From the NCBI RefSeq assembly GCF_004349135.1, contig NZ_SMFN01000015.1:33255-97254 (forward strand): 64,000 bases of DNA. Direction: 5' to 3'. The stretch's first letter is position 1; each line of letters opens with the position of its first letter. The DNA comes from Flavobacterium sandaracinum (GTDB lineage Bacteria > Bacteroidota > Bacteroidia > Flavobacteriales > Flavobacteriaceae). Position numbers and translations under genes: made by a program. A model generated the notes under the pieces. The model made no database searches. It was not told the DNA's origin and was given only the letters and a program-made list of their open reading frames with translations. Below are positions 54,077-61,129 of this stretch, one piece after another.

Positions 54077-54931
54077 ATGAAAATTATACCTACACTTATT
54101 TTAACTTTTTTGTTTTCTTTTTCAATGCTTGCAAATATATCTCAGTCTGAGAGAGAAGTTTTGGTGAAATTGTACGAAGCTACAAATGGGAAGCAATGGA
54201 ATAACAAGTGGGATTTGTCCTCACCAGTTTCCACATGGTATGGTGTTCAAGTTCAAGAGGATAAAGTGATCTCAATTCGATTAGCTGATAATAATCTAAT
54301 AGGTGAAATCCCAGCTGAGATAGTAAATTTGATTGGTCTTCAAGAATTGGATTTACACAAAAATCAGATTTCAGGAGCGATCCCTGTTTTTATTGGAAAG
54401 CTAAAAGAATTGAAAGTATTGAATCTTTCTTTTAATAAGTTGTCAGGATCTATTCCTGCTTCAGTTTGTGAAATGGCTAATTTGAAAGATTTAGAATTAT
54501 ATATGAATGCACTCACGGGAGAATTACCTATGCAAATAGGTGCGCTAAAGCAATTAGAAGTTTTATCATTATTTAATAATGAACTTGTTGGAGAAATTCC
54601 AAATTCTCTTTACGATGTAAGAACGATGAAGGTTTTGCTGCTAAACAGTAATAAACTTGTAGGAGGATTGAGTAAAGATGTTGAGAACATGATTGCTTTA
54701 GAAAATTTTAGTTTATTTGATAACAAGATGGACGGTCAAGTGCCTTTTGAATTAGAAAATTTGAACAATCTAAAAGAAATGAATATATCATACAACAGAT
54801 TTAATGGTTTGGTATCTAAAGATTTAGCTGTTTTAGATACTTTGAACATGACGATGTTGAACGACCAAGGAATAACCGTTTTATTAGATGTAAGAACTAA
54901 TAGAAATTCAGCTCTTGTTTCAGAGGATTAA
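54077..54931 (+). CDS. Secreted leucine-rich-repeat protein
   Basis: This 284-residue protein has a signal peptide (MKIIPTLILTFLFSFSMLAN) and then an N-terminal cap with LYEATNGKQWNNKWDL and STWYGVQV, followed by about seven 23-24-residue leucine-rich repeats of the plant-like type (for example LQELDLHKNQISGAIP, LKVLNLSFNKLSGSIP, LEVLSLFNNELVGEIP). The tail after the repeats is short (VLLDVRTNRNSALVSED) and I see no clear type IX sorting domain. It probably works in the periplasm or at the surface in binding or adhesion; the ligand is unknown. It stands alone with its own terminator. Confidence 0.88.
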   Translation: MKIIPTLILTFLFSFSMLANISQSEREVLVKLYEATNGKQWNNKWDLSSPVSTWYGVQVQEDKVISIRLADNNLIGEIPAEIVNLIGLQELDLHKNQISGAIPVFIGKLKELKVLNLSFNKLSGSIPASVCEMANLKDLELYMNALTGELPMQIGALKQLEVLSLFNNELVGEIPNSLYDVRTMKVLLLNSNKLVGGLSKDVENMIALENFSLFDNKMDGQVPFELENLNNLKEMNISYNRFNGLVSKDLAVLDTLNMTMLNDQGITVLLDVRTNRNSALVSED

Positions 54932-55013
54932 TTCGAGTTATAATTTGAGATGCTAATATTTAATAAAAGTTACTTGGTTTCGGATATTTAGTTTTAATAA
55001 ACTTAGTTGGTTA

Positions 55014-55047
55014 AAAACCTGTATGACTTGTCGTATGGGTTTTTTTA
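55014..55047 (+). terminator. Terminator of the LRR gene
   Basis: A 13-bp stem with G-T pairs (AAAACCTGTATGA / TCGTATGGGTTTT), loop CTTG, then TTTT. Confidence 0.7.
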
Positions 55048-55605
55048 TTTAATCAAAGTGTAGCAATCAATACCTAATTTACTTTTCTTAGGTTCGGTAG
55101 AACCCTTTATTAAGTAACTATTTTTTTGAGTTAGTAGGAATTCAGTAATATAACGATAACATGAAAAGAATCGAATTCAAGGGTAATTGTTTCTGCAAGC
55201 TTTATCTGAATTATTAAGCTGTGAGCATCTTTACCTTTTTGCTATTTCCAATACTTACCTTTTTTCAATATACATACTGCCGTTTTATTGTGCTATAAAT
55301 CGGTTTTGATACGTAGTCCAAAGTAATTTTTTAAGTATTATTTTCAATACCTATAATTCTTGAAGATAATTTATGTGCTAAAAGGGTAAAGAGTAGACAT
55401 AGATATACGCAAAAATAGAGATGGCGAGTAGGTTTTTCAATCCTATTTGTTCAAGCAAAGTTCATTTTGATGGTTATGATGATAAATAGGAAATTTTAGA
55501 AGGTAAATCGATCTTGTTTTGGCATTTAGATTTTTGATTTTTTTTGTTTCCTAGAAAAGAATTTATTCAATTAAAAATTGAAAAGTTATCGTTACCATAA
55601 ATAAA
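55048..55605. other. 0.55 kb non-coding stretch before the tRNA genes
   Basis: No gene was found on either strand. The sequence is AT-rich with no obvious repeats; it separates the LRR gene from the minus-strand tRNA genes. Confidence 0.5.
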
Positions 55606-55634
55606 AAAAAGCTCCAGATTTCTCTGAAGCTTTT
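55606..55634 (-). terminator. Terminator of the tRNA-Met pair
   Basis: On the minus strand AAAAGCTTCAGA / TCTGGAGCTTTTT form a stem followed by a T run, directly after the second tRNA in transcription order. Confidence 0.8.
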
Positions 55635-55638
55635 CTAG

Positions 55639-55711
55639 TAGCGGGAACAGGACTCGAACCTGTGACCTTCGGGTTATGAGCCCGACGAGCTGCCTACTGC
55701 TCTATCCCGCG
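55639..55711 (-). tRNA. Initiator tRNA-fMet (CAT), copy 1
   Basis: A 73-base cloverleaf on the minus strand, beginning CGCGGGATAGAGCAG. The anticodon loop is CTCATAA (anticodon CAT). Initiator hallmarks are all present: an unpaired C1 against T72, three G-C pairs (GGG/CCC) at the base of the anticodon loop, and an A11-T24 pair in the D stem. CCA is not encoded. It is the second of two identical genes read in tandem. Confidence 0.95.
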
Positions 55712-55743
55712 ATGTGCGTTTGTAATTTCAATAAAATTCTTAG

Positions 55744-55816
55744 TAGCGGGAACAGGACTCGAACCTGTGACCTTCGGGTTATGAGCCCGACGAGCTGCCT
55801 ACTGCTCTATCCCGCG
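55744..55816 (-). tRNA. Initiator tRNA-fMet (CAT), copy 2
   Basis: Identical in sequence to the copy at 55639-55711 with a 105-base period; same initiator features and no encoded CCA. The 32-base spacer suggests one precursor transcript carrying both. Confidence 0.95.
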
Positions 55817-55934
55817 TTGTTTCGGGTGCAAATGTACAACTAAATTTAAGAAAGCCAAACATAAATTTAATAAAATGTTTTATTTCATCTATTGACTTGA
55901 TATAACTACCTTTGTGCCATAAATTATAATAGAA

Positions 55935-56816
55935 ATGTCACATAAAGCAGGTTTTGTAAATATCATCGGGAATCCAAATGTTGGTAAGTCCACATTAATG
56001 AACGCTTTCGTAGGGGAGCGTTTGTCAATCATCACATCAAAAGCACAAACAACACGTCATAGAATTCTAGGAATTGTAAATGGGGAAGATTTTCAATTGA
56101 TCTTATCTGATACGCCCGGAATTATCAAACCAGCCTACGAAATGCAGGCTTCGATGATGAATTTTGTGAAGTCAGCTTTTGAAGATGCTGACATCTTAAT
56201 TTATATGGTAGAAATTGGTGAACAAGATTTGAAAGACGAAGCATTTTTTAATAAAATCATTCATGCTACAATTCCAGTTCTTCTTTTATTGAATAAAATA
56301 GATAATTCTAACCAAGAACAACTCGAAGAGCAAGTGGCTTTTTGGACCGCGAAAGTTCCCAATGCAGAAATTTTTCCAATATCAGCTTTGCAGAATTTTA
56401 ATGTGCCAGAAGTATTTGGAAGAATAATAGAATTGTTACCGGAATCGCCAGCGTATTATCCAAAAGATCAACTTACGGACAAACCAGAACGTTTCTTTGT
56501 AAACGAAACCATTCGGGAGAAAATATTGTTGAATTACAGCAAAGAAATTCCATACGCAGTCGAAATTGTAACCGAAGAGTTTTTTGAAGATGAAAATATC
56601 ATTAGAATCCGTTCTTTGATTATGGTGGAACGTGAAACTCAAAAAGGAATTATAATAGGGCATAAAGGTGCTGCTTTGAAAAAAGTAGGAATGGAAGCCC
56701 GTGTCGATTTAGAGAAGTTTTTTGGAAAACAAATTCATATCGAATTGGTAGTGAAAGTAAATAAAAACTGGAGAAGCAACGTTAATATGTTAAAGCGTTT
56801 TGGTTATAACCAGTAA
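55935..56816 (+). CDS. era: GTPase Era
   Basis: A 293-residue Era: G1 GNPNVGKST (residues 12-20), the switch region TSKAQTTRHRILGI, G3 DTPG (SDTPGIIKPAYEMQ), G4 NKID, and a C-terminal KH domain (about 205-293) with VERETQKGIIIGHKGAALKKVG. It binds the 3' end of 16S rRNA and helps 30S maturation. A -7-like TACCTTTG is at 55907-55914. The next plus-strand gene but one is der, a second ribosome-assembly GTPase. Confidence 0.98.
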   Translation: MSHKAGFVNIIGNPNVGKSTLMNAFVGERLSIITSKAQTTRHRILGIVNGEDFQLILSDTPGIIKPAYEMQASMMNFVKSAFEDADILIYMVEIGEQDLKDEAFFNKIIHATIPVLLLLNKIDNSNQEQLEEQVAFWTAKVPNAEIFPISALQNFNVPEVFGRIIELLPESPAYYPKDQLTDKPERFFVNETIREKILLNYSKEIPYAVEIVTEEFFEDENIIRIRSLIMVERETQKGIIIGHKGAALKKVGMEARVDLEKFFGKQIHIELVVKVNKNWRSNVNMLKRFGYNQ

Positions 56817-56881
56817 TTTTTTCTGGTCCGTTTTTTTAAAAATCAATATTGGAATTCAATTTTCGATATTGATTTTTTTTT

Positions 56882-56966
56882 AGCCCAGATAGCAGCGGCA
56901 TCCTTTTATGCAGTCCCGAAACTTCGGGACTGCATAAAAGATATAGCGGAGAGCTGGAATTGCTCC
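56882..56966 (+). repeat. Structured repeat, copy 2 (flavo-1-like) with an 18-bp hairpin
   Basis: The flank AGCCCAGATAGCAGCGGCAT is followed by a perfect 18-bp stem (CTTTTATGCAGTCCCGAA with its complement, loop AC, 56903-56940) and then ATATAGCGGAGAGCTGGAAT ending TGCTCC. The flanks match those of the minus-strand element at 9396-9475, while the hairpin differs. It lies between convergent genes and can also serve as a bidirectional terminator. Confidence 0.7.
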
Positions 56967-56975
56967 AAATAAAAA

Positions 56976-57473
56976 CTAAGATGCTATAATCTCCAAAAAT
57001 AAATTTTCCAAATCATTCATTTGCTTGTGACCGTTACTTCGGATTTGTTTTGCTACGATATAGAGCAAAAACCAGGCGAAAACCATTAATCCCATAACGA
57101 TTAGATCGAATGTTACGGGATTTTTCAGGATATAATTAGAATAAGCAATCCCCGAAAAAATCAAAAATATTCCCGCAATAATAAAATGGAAGAACATAAA
57201 AAGCGTCCATAAGGTTGGGTCAGGTCCAAATAGTGCTCTGATGTGTGTTTCGTTTTGGTCTTTTGATTCCATTTCTATGTGTAAATGAGGCGACCAATAC
57301 GCTTTTTTAGGTCCTTTTATGTTTAACCAAATGTGATAACCACGAATTTTAACGAAGTAATCTTTGGACTTGATTTGGGTGTAATTTGCAAATTTAACTC
57401 GCAAAGCATCTATGTTTTGCGGAACATCTTTGTAAAATCGTAAGCGAAGTCTGAGTTCATTATTAGCGTCCAT
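56976..57473 (-). CDS. Uncharacterised membrane protein divergent from der
   Basis: I place the start at 57473 (MDANNELRLRLRFYKDV), 165 residues, because the der promoter occupies the region just beyond the alternative start at 57551. The first roughly 80 residues are soluble and charged (FVKIRGYHIWLNIKGPKK, AYWSPHLHIEME), followed by two membrane segments (about 88-108 and 118-137: LWTLFMFFHFIIAGIFLIFSG and FDLIVMGLMVFAWFLLYIVA). I do not recognise a characterised family; homologues in flavobacteria are sometimes labelled GTP-binding only because of the adjacent GTPase genes. Function unknown. Confidence 0.78.
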   Translation of the reverse strand: MDANNELRLRLRFYKDVPQNIDALRVKFANYTQIKSKDYFVKIRGYHIWLNIKGPKKAYWSPHLHIEMESKDQNETHIRALFGPDPTLWTLFMFFHFIIAGIFLIFSGIAYSNYILKNPVTFDLIVMGLMVFAWFLLYIVAKQIRSNGHKQMNDLENLFLEIIAS

Positions 57474-57528
57474 AGTAGTAAACTTGTAAGTGTTAAAAGG
57501 ATAAGGTCTTGCTAATATATTAAAAATA

Positions 57529-57559
57529 TTGATATTCATGGTTTTAAACACTACCTTTG
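57529..57559 (+). promoter_or_regulatory. Putative promoter of der
   Basis: TTG at 57529-57531, 20 bases, then a perfect TACCTTTG (TAnnTTTG) at 57552-57559, 22 bases upstream of the ATG. Confidence 0.65.
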
Positions 57560-57580
57560 CAAAATATTTGAATTTATATT

Positions 57581-58891
57581 ATGAATAACATTGTTGCGAT
57601 AGTAGGAAGACCTAATGTAGGGAAATCAACCCTTTTTAATAGGCTGATACAAAGAAGAGAAGCTATTGTAGATTCAGTATCGGGGGTGACCCGTGATAGA
57701 AACTATGGCAAAAGCGAGTGGAACGGAAAAGAGTTTTCTGTAATTGATACCGGCGGATATGTGCGTGGTTCTGATGATGTTTTTGAAGCAGAAATTCGAA
57801 AACAAGTAGAATTGGCTATTGATGAAGCCGATGTAATCATTTTTGTAGTTGATGTAGAAGAGGGGATTACTCCAATGGATGATGCCGTTGCGAGATTGTT
57901 GCGAAAAGTGACGAAACCAGTTTTACTTGCTGTAAATAAGGTGGATAATGCGATGCGTGAGAAAGATGCAATTGAGTTTTACAACCTTGGTTTAGGAGAA
58001 TATTACACGTTTGCCAGTATTTCTGGAAGTGGAACAGGCGATTTATTGGATGCATTGATTGATGCTTTTCCTATTAAGCCAGAACCAACTCAAGAAGAAG
58101 TGGTATTGCCTCGTTTTGCAGTGGTTGGTCGTCCTAATGCTGGAAAATCAAGTTTTATCAACGCTTTAATTGGTAAAGAGCGTTACATTGTTACTGATAT
58201 TGCGGGAACAACCCGTGATTCAATTGATACAAAATTTGACCGTTTTGGTTTCGAATTCAACTTAGTGGATACTGCGGGAATCCGTCGTAAAGCTAAAGTG
58301 AAGGAAGATTTAGAGTTCTATTCTGTAATGCGTTCCGTTCGTGCGATTGAGCATGCTGATATTTGTATTTTGATTATTGATGCCACACGTGGATTTGAAG
58401 GCCAGGATCAAAGTATTTTTTGGTTGGCTGAGAAAAACCGTAAAGGAGTTGTAATCCTAGTAAACAAATGGGATTTAGTCGAAAAAGAAACGATGTCAAC
58501 CCGTGATTATGAAGAAAAAATTAGAGAAGAATTAATGCCGTTTACGGATGTGCCTATTCTTTTTGTTTCGGCATTAACAAAACAACGTTTGTTGAAAGCA
58601 TTGGAAGCAACGGTAAAAGTTTTTGAAAACAGACAACAACGCATTGCGACATCAAAATTCAATGAGTTTATGTTGAAAGTGATTGAAGCGTATCCGCCGC
58701 CAGCAACAAAAGGGAAATATGTAAAAATTAAATATTGCATGCAGTTGCCAACACCAACCCCACAATTTGTGTTTTTTGCCAATATGCCGCAATATGTAAA
58801 AGAACCCTACAAACGTTATCTGGAAAATAAAATTAGAGAAAACTGGGACTTTTCAGGAGTGCCAATCGATATTTATATCAGAGAGAAATAG
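57581..58891 (+). CDS. der: Ribosome-assembly GTPase Der (EngA)
   Basis: A 436-residue protein with the unique double-GTPase layout: domain 1 with GRPNVGKST and SVSGVTRDR plus DTGG, domain 2 with [32 protein letters not shown] and NKWD, then a C-terminal KH-like domain (about 350-436, with [21 protein letters not shown] and [15 protein letters not shown]). It is needed for 50S subunit assembly. It has its own promoter and a terminator at 58914. Confidence 0.98.
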   Translation: MNNIVAIVGRPNVGKSTLFNRLIQRREAIVDSVSGVTRDRNYGKSEWNGKEFSVIDTGGYVRGSDDVFEAEIRKQVELAIDEADVIIFVVDVEEGITPMDDAVARLLRKVTKPVLLAVNKVDNAMREKDAIEFYNLGLGEYYTFASISGSGTGDLLDALIDAFPIKPEPTQEEVVLPRFAVVGRPNAGKSSFINALIGKERYIVTDIAGTTRDSIDTKFDRFGFEFNLVDTAGIRRKAKVKEDLEFYSVMRSVRAIEHADICILIIDATRGFEGQDQSIFWLAEKNRKGVVILVNKWDLVEKETMSTRDYEEKIREELMPFTDVPILFVSALTKQRLLKALEATVKVFENRQQRIATSKFNEFMLKVIEAYPPPATKGKYVKIKYCMQLPTPTPQFVFFANMPQYVKEPYKRYLENKIRENWDFSGVPIDIYIREK

Positions 58892-58913
58892 TCTTTATTT
58901 CCATAATTACACT

Positions 58914-58957
58914 AAAAAGTTTATTGAGTTTGTAAAAGCTCGGTAAACTTTTTTTAT
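58914..58957 (+). terminator. Terminator of der
   Basis: A 10-bp AAAAAGTTTA / TAAACTTTTT outer stem with an inner GAG/CTC pair and a T run. Confidence 0.8.
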
Positions 58958-58971
58958 TTTTAAGAAAAAAT

Positions 58972-59763
58972 ATGAATGCAATAAATGGCAAAATAGTTTG
59001 GATTACAGGCGCTTCAAGCGGAATAGGAGAGGCTCTTGCTTATGAATTAGCAGCTAAAAATTGCAAACTAATTCTTTCGGCTCGAAATAGGGATGCTTTA
59101 GAAACTGTGAAATCGAAGTGTTCAAACACAGAAGTTATCATTTTACCTTTTGATCTGGTTGATTTTGACAACGCCAAAAATCATGCAGAAAAAGCCATTG
59201 CTGCCTTTGGAAAAATTGATATTCTAGTGAATAACGGTGGAGTAAGCCAACGCTCACTGATTGTAGAAACCGATTTTGAGGTGGATAAAAAACTCATTGA
59301 AGTAGATTATCTTGGAACAGTTGCGTTGACAAAAGCTTTGTTGCCTCATTTTATTAAAAATAAGAAAGGATATTTTGTTACTGTAACGAGTTTGATGGGG
59401 AAATTTGGTTCGCCATATCGTTCTGGCTATTGTGGCGCAAAACATGCTTTACATGGTTTTTTTGATGTTTTGAGAATGGAACATCAACGGGACAATATCA
59501 ATGTCACCTTAATTTGTCCGGGATTTATTCAAACGGATGTGGCTAAAAATGCACTTACTGCTGATGGATCGAAACAAAATATAGATGATGAAGCTACTCA
59601 AAATGGAATGCCAACAAGTATGTTTGCCAAAAAATTTGTTAAAGCAGTTGAATCGAATGCTTTTGAAGTTTACATTGGTGTCAAAGAAACTATGGGCGTT
59701 TATTTGAAACGATTTTTTCCAAAATGGTTGCATCATTTTGTTTTAAAAAGCAAAGTAAGATAA
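58972..59763 (+). CDS. Short-chain dehydrogenase/reductase
   Basis: A 263-residue classical SDR. The cofactor motif is ITGASSGIGEALAYELA (residues 11-27), with LVNNGG at 85-90 (NNGG in place of the common NNAG). The active-site residues are Ser140 (VTVTSLMG), Tyr153 and Lys157 (GYCGAKHAL), and PGFIQTDV follows. The substrate cannot be predicted; the long C-terminal region with KRFFPKWLHHFVLKSKVR resembles the membrane-associated SDRs near DHRS7. It follows der behind a terminator. Confidence 0.92.
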   Translation: MNAINGKIVWITGASSGIGEALAYELAAKNCKLILSARNRDALETVKSKCSNTEVIILPFDLVDFDNAKNHAEKAIAAFGKIDILVNNGGVSQRSLIVETDFEVDKKLIEVDYLGTVALTKALLPHFIKNKKGYFVTVTSLMGKFGSPYRSGYCGAKHALHGFFDVLRMEHQRDNINVTLICPGFIQTDVAKNALTADGSKQNIDDEATQNGMPTSMFAKKFVKAVESNAFEVYIGVKETMGVYLKRFFPKWLHHFVLKSKVR

Positions 59764-59812
59764 ATTTCAGTAGTAACTAATCAAAATTTAAATCAGAAAT
59801 TCATAAGAATAG

Positions 59813-59838
59813 AAAATCCCGATTGCTCGGGATTTTTT
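59813..59838. terminator. Bidirectional terminator between the SDR gene and a small membrane-protein gene
   Basis: A perfect 10-bp AAAATCCCGA / TCGGGATTTT stem with loop TTGC and a T run. Confidence 0.88.
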
Positions 59839-59860
59839 GAGTTAAAATGGATTCGAATGA

Positions 59861-60103
59861 TTAGCTTTCTTCTTTTTCTTCTTCCAAAGTCTCCATTGGA
59901 TGATCACCGTACCAATCTTTAAAAGTTTTTCTAGTTGTATAATCATCAGTAAGGACGGTATAAACCATTAATAGTATTAACGGAATACCTACGCAATATA
60001 GGGTCATTATTACTGGTAAAGCAACGTTAGTTTGACATAAACCGGCAAATACAAAAACATAAATGGTGGTAAACCACACGAGTTTAATTGCAAAATTTTT
60101 CAT
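59861..60103 (-). CDS. Small two-helix membrane protein, unknown function
   Basis: This 80-residue protein has two predicted membrane segments (about residues 6-27, LVWFTTIYVFVFAGLCQTNV, and 29-50, LPVIMTLYCVGIPLILLMVYT) and an acidic cytoplasmic tail with FKDWYGDHPMETLEEEKEES. I do not recognise a family. The charged C-terminus, plausible start context and following terminator make it look like a real gene. Confidence 0.7.
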   Translation of the reverse strand: MKNFAIKLVWFTTIYVFVFAGLCQTNVALPVIMTLYCVGIPLILLMVYTVLTDDYTTRKTFKDWYGDHPMETLEEEKEES

Positions 60104-60208
60104 GGCTATATCTTTTTATTAAAGTTACGCCATGAATTGCAAATATTAAGTTAATGTATTGGTAATCAATCTATAAAATAATTTATACTTGAAAATTATA
60201 AATGCTCT

Positions 60209-60949
60209 TTATACTTTTTTTGAGCTTTTAATTTTATGAAAAATACTGATTCGGATAATATCTCTGTTGAAATAATCGGTTCCATTAGCTCGTCGTTGAA
60301 AACTGTTTAGGTATCCGAGTTCAAATGCGACATTGTTATTGAGTCCATAATGTATGGCAGCATAAATTCTATTTTGATCAAATGTATTTTTAATTATATT
60401 TTTTCCAAAATTGAACATTATTTCATCGGAAAGTACAGCTTTTAACAGTTGCTTTTCTTTTTTCCAAAAAGTATATTCTGCTTGCAAGCGGTACCTGAAG
60501 CGCCATGAAAACAGGGTTCCTGGTAGTAGCATTTCTTTGTTTGCGTTGTGAATGAATCGCTCCTCTAACTGAAAACGCTGGTTAATCCCAAATTTCCCAA
60601 AAGTTTCTTTCCACGTAAGATCCTGTTGTCCTCGATATTCCGGTGTATTGTAATCAGGATTAATTTCAGGGACTTGCGTATCGACTGAGAAGTAGGCAAA
60701 GCCAGCGCCTGTCTCTAAATGTGCATTTATTTTATAGCGACCTTGAACTCGGATGACATATAAGTTTTCTTGTGTTGGTTTTAGAAAAAGTCGGTTGTCA
60801 AATTCAGAATGCAAAGACCATTTTTCGCTTAATAATAATTGATTGAAATAACGCGTCCAAAGAATGCTTTGATGATCTATCTTTTTTTCTGATTGAGCTT
60901 GACAGGCAAACGATACAAAGAAAAAGAAAATGATTTTAATAGTTTTCAC
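60209..60949 (-). CDS. DUF2490 outer-membrane beta-barrel protein
   Basis: A 246-residue exported protein (signal peptide KIIFFFFVSFACQAQ) matching DUF2490: SILWTRYFNQLLLSEKWSLHSEFDNRLFL at the start, with alternate polar/apolar strands throughout (YVIRVQGRYKINAHLETGAGFAYF, FSWRFRYRLQAEYTF, AAIHYGLNNNVAFELGYLNSF) and IIRISIFHKIK near the end. It is predicted to be an outer-membrane barrel of unknown function. It is on the minus strand before the small membrane-protein gene. Confidence 0.85.
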   Translation of the reverse strand: MKTIKIIFFFFVSFACQAQSEKKIDHQSILWTRYFNQLLLSEKWSLHSEFDNRLFLKPTQENLYVIRVQGRYKINAHLETGAGFAYFSVDTQVPEINPDYNTPEYRGQQDLTWKETFGKFGINQRFQLEERFIHNANKEMLLPGTLFSWRFRYRLQAEYTFWKKEKQLLKAVLSDEIMFNFGKNIIKNTFDQNRIYAAIHYGLNNNVAFELGYLNSFQRRANGTDYFNRDIIRISIFHKIKSSKKV

Positions 60950-61064
60950 TGAGACTTATTTCAATTTTGGCAAAACTACAAAAACTCTATTAAATCTATG
61001 GGGTATATTTTTTTAAAAATAGTTTTAATATTTTAATTACTTTATGGATAACATTCAATTAAAA

Positions 61065-61102
61065 AACAGCACTACTAAAATAAATATTTTTGCAGTGCTG
61101 TT
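61065..61102 (-). terminator. Terminator of the TonB-dependent receptor gene
   Basis: A 9-bp AACAGCACT / AGTGCTGTT stem just beyond the receptor's stop codon. Confidence 0.75.
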
Positions 61103-61129
61103 CCAATTTTAATTTTAAAAATAGATGCT

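Noticed and set aside
56976..57551. Using the start at 57551 for the membrane protein divergent from der
   Set aside because: That start would lie inside the well-formed der promoter, and the first 26 residues look unrelated to the rest.
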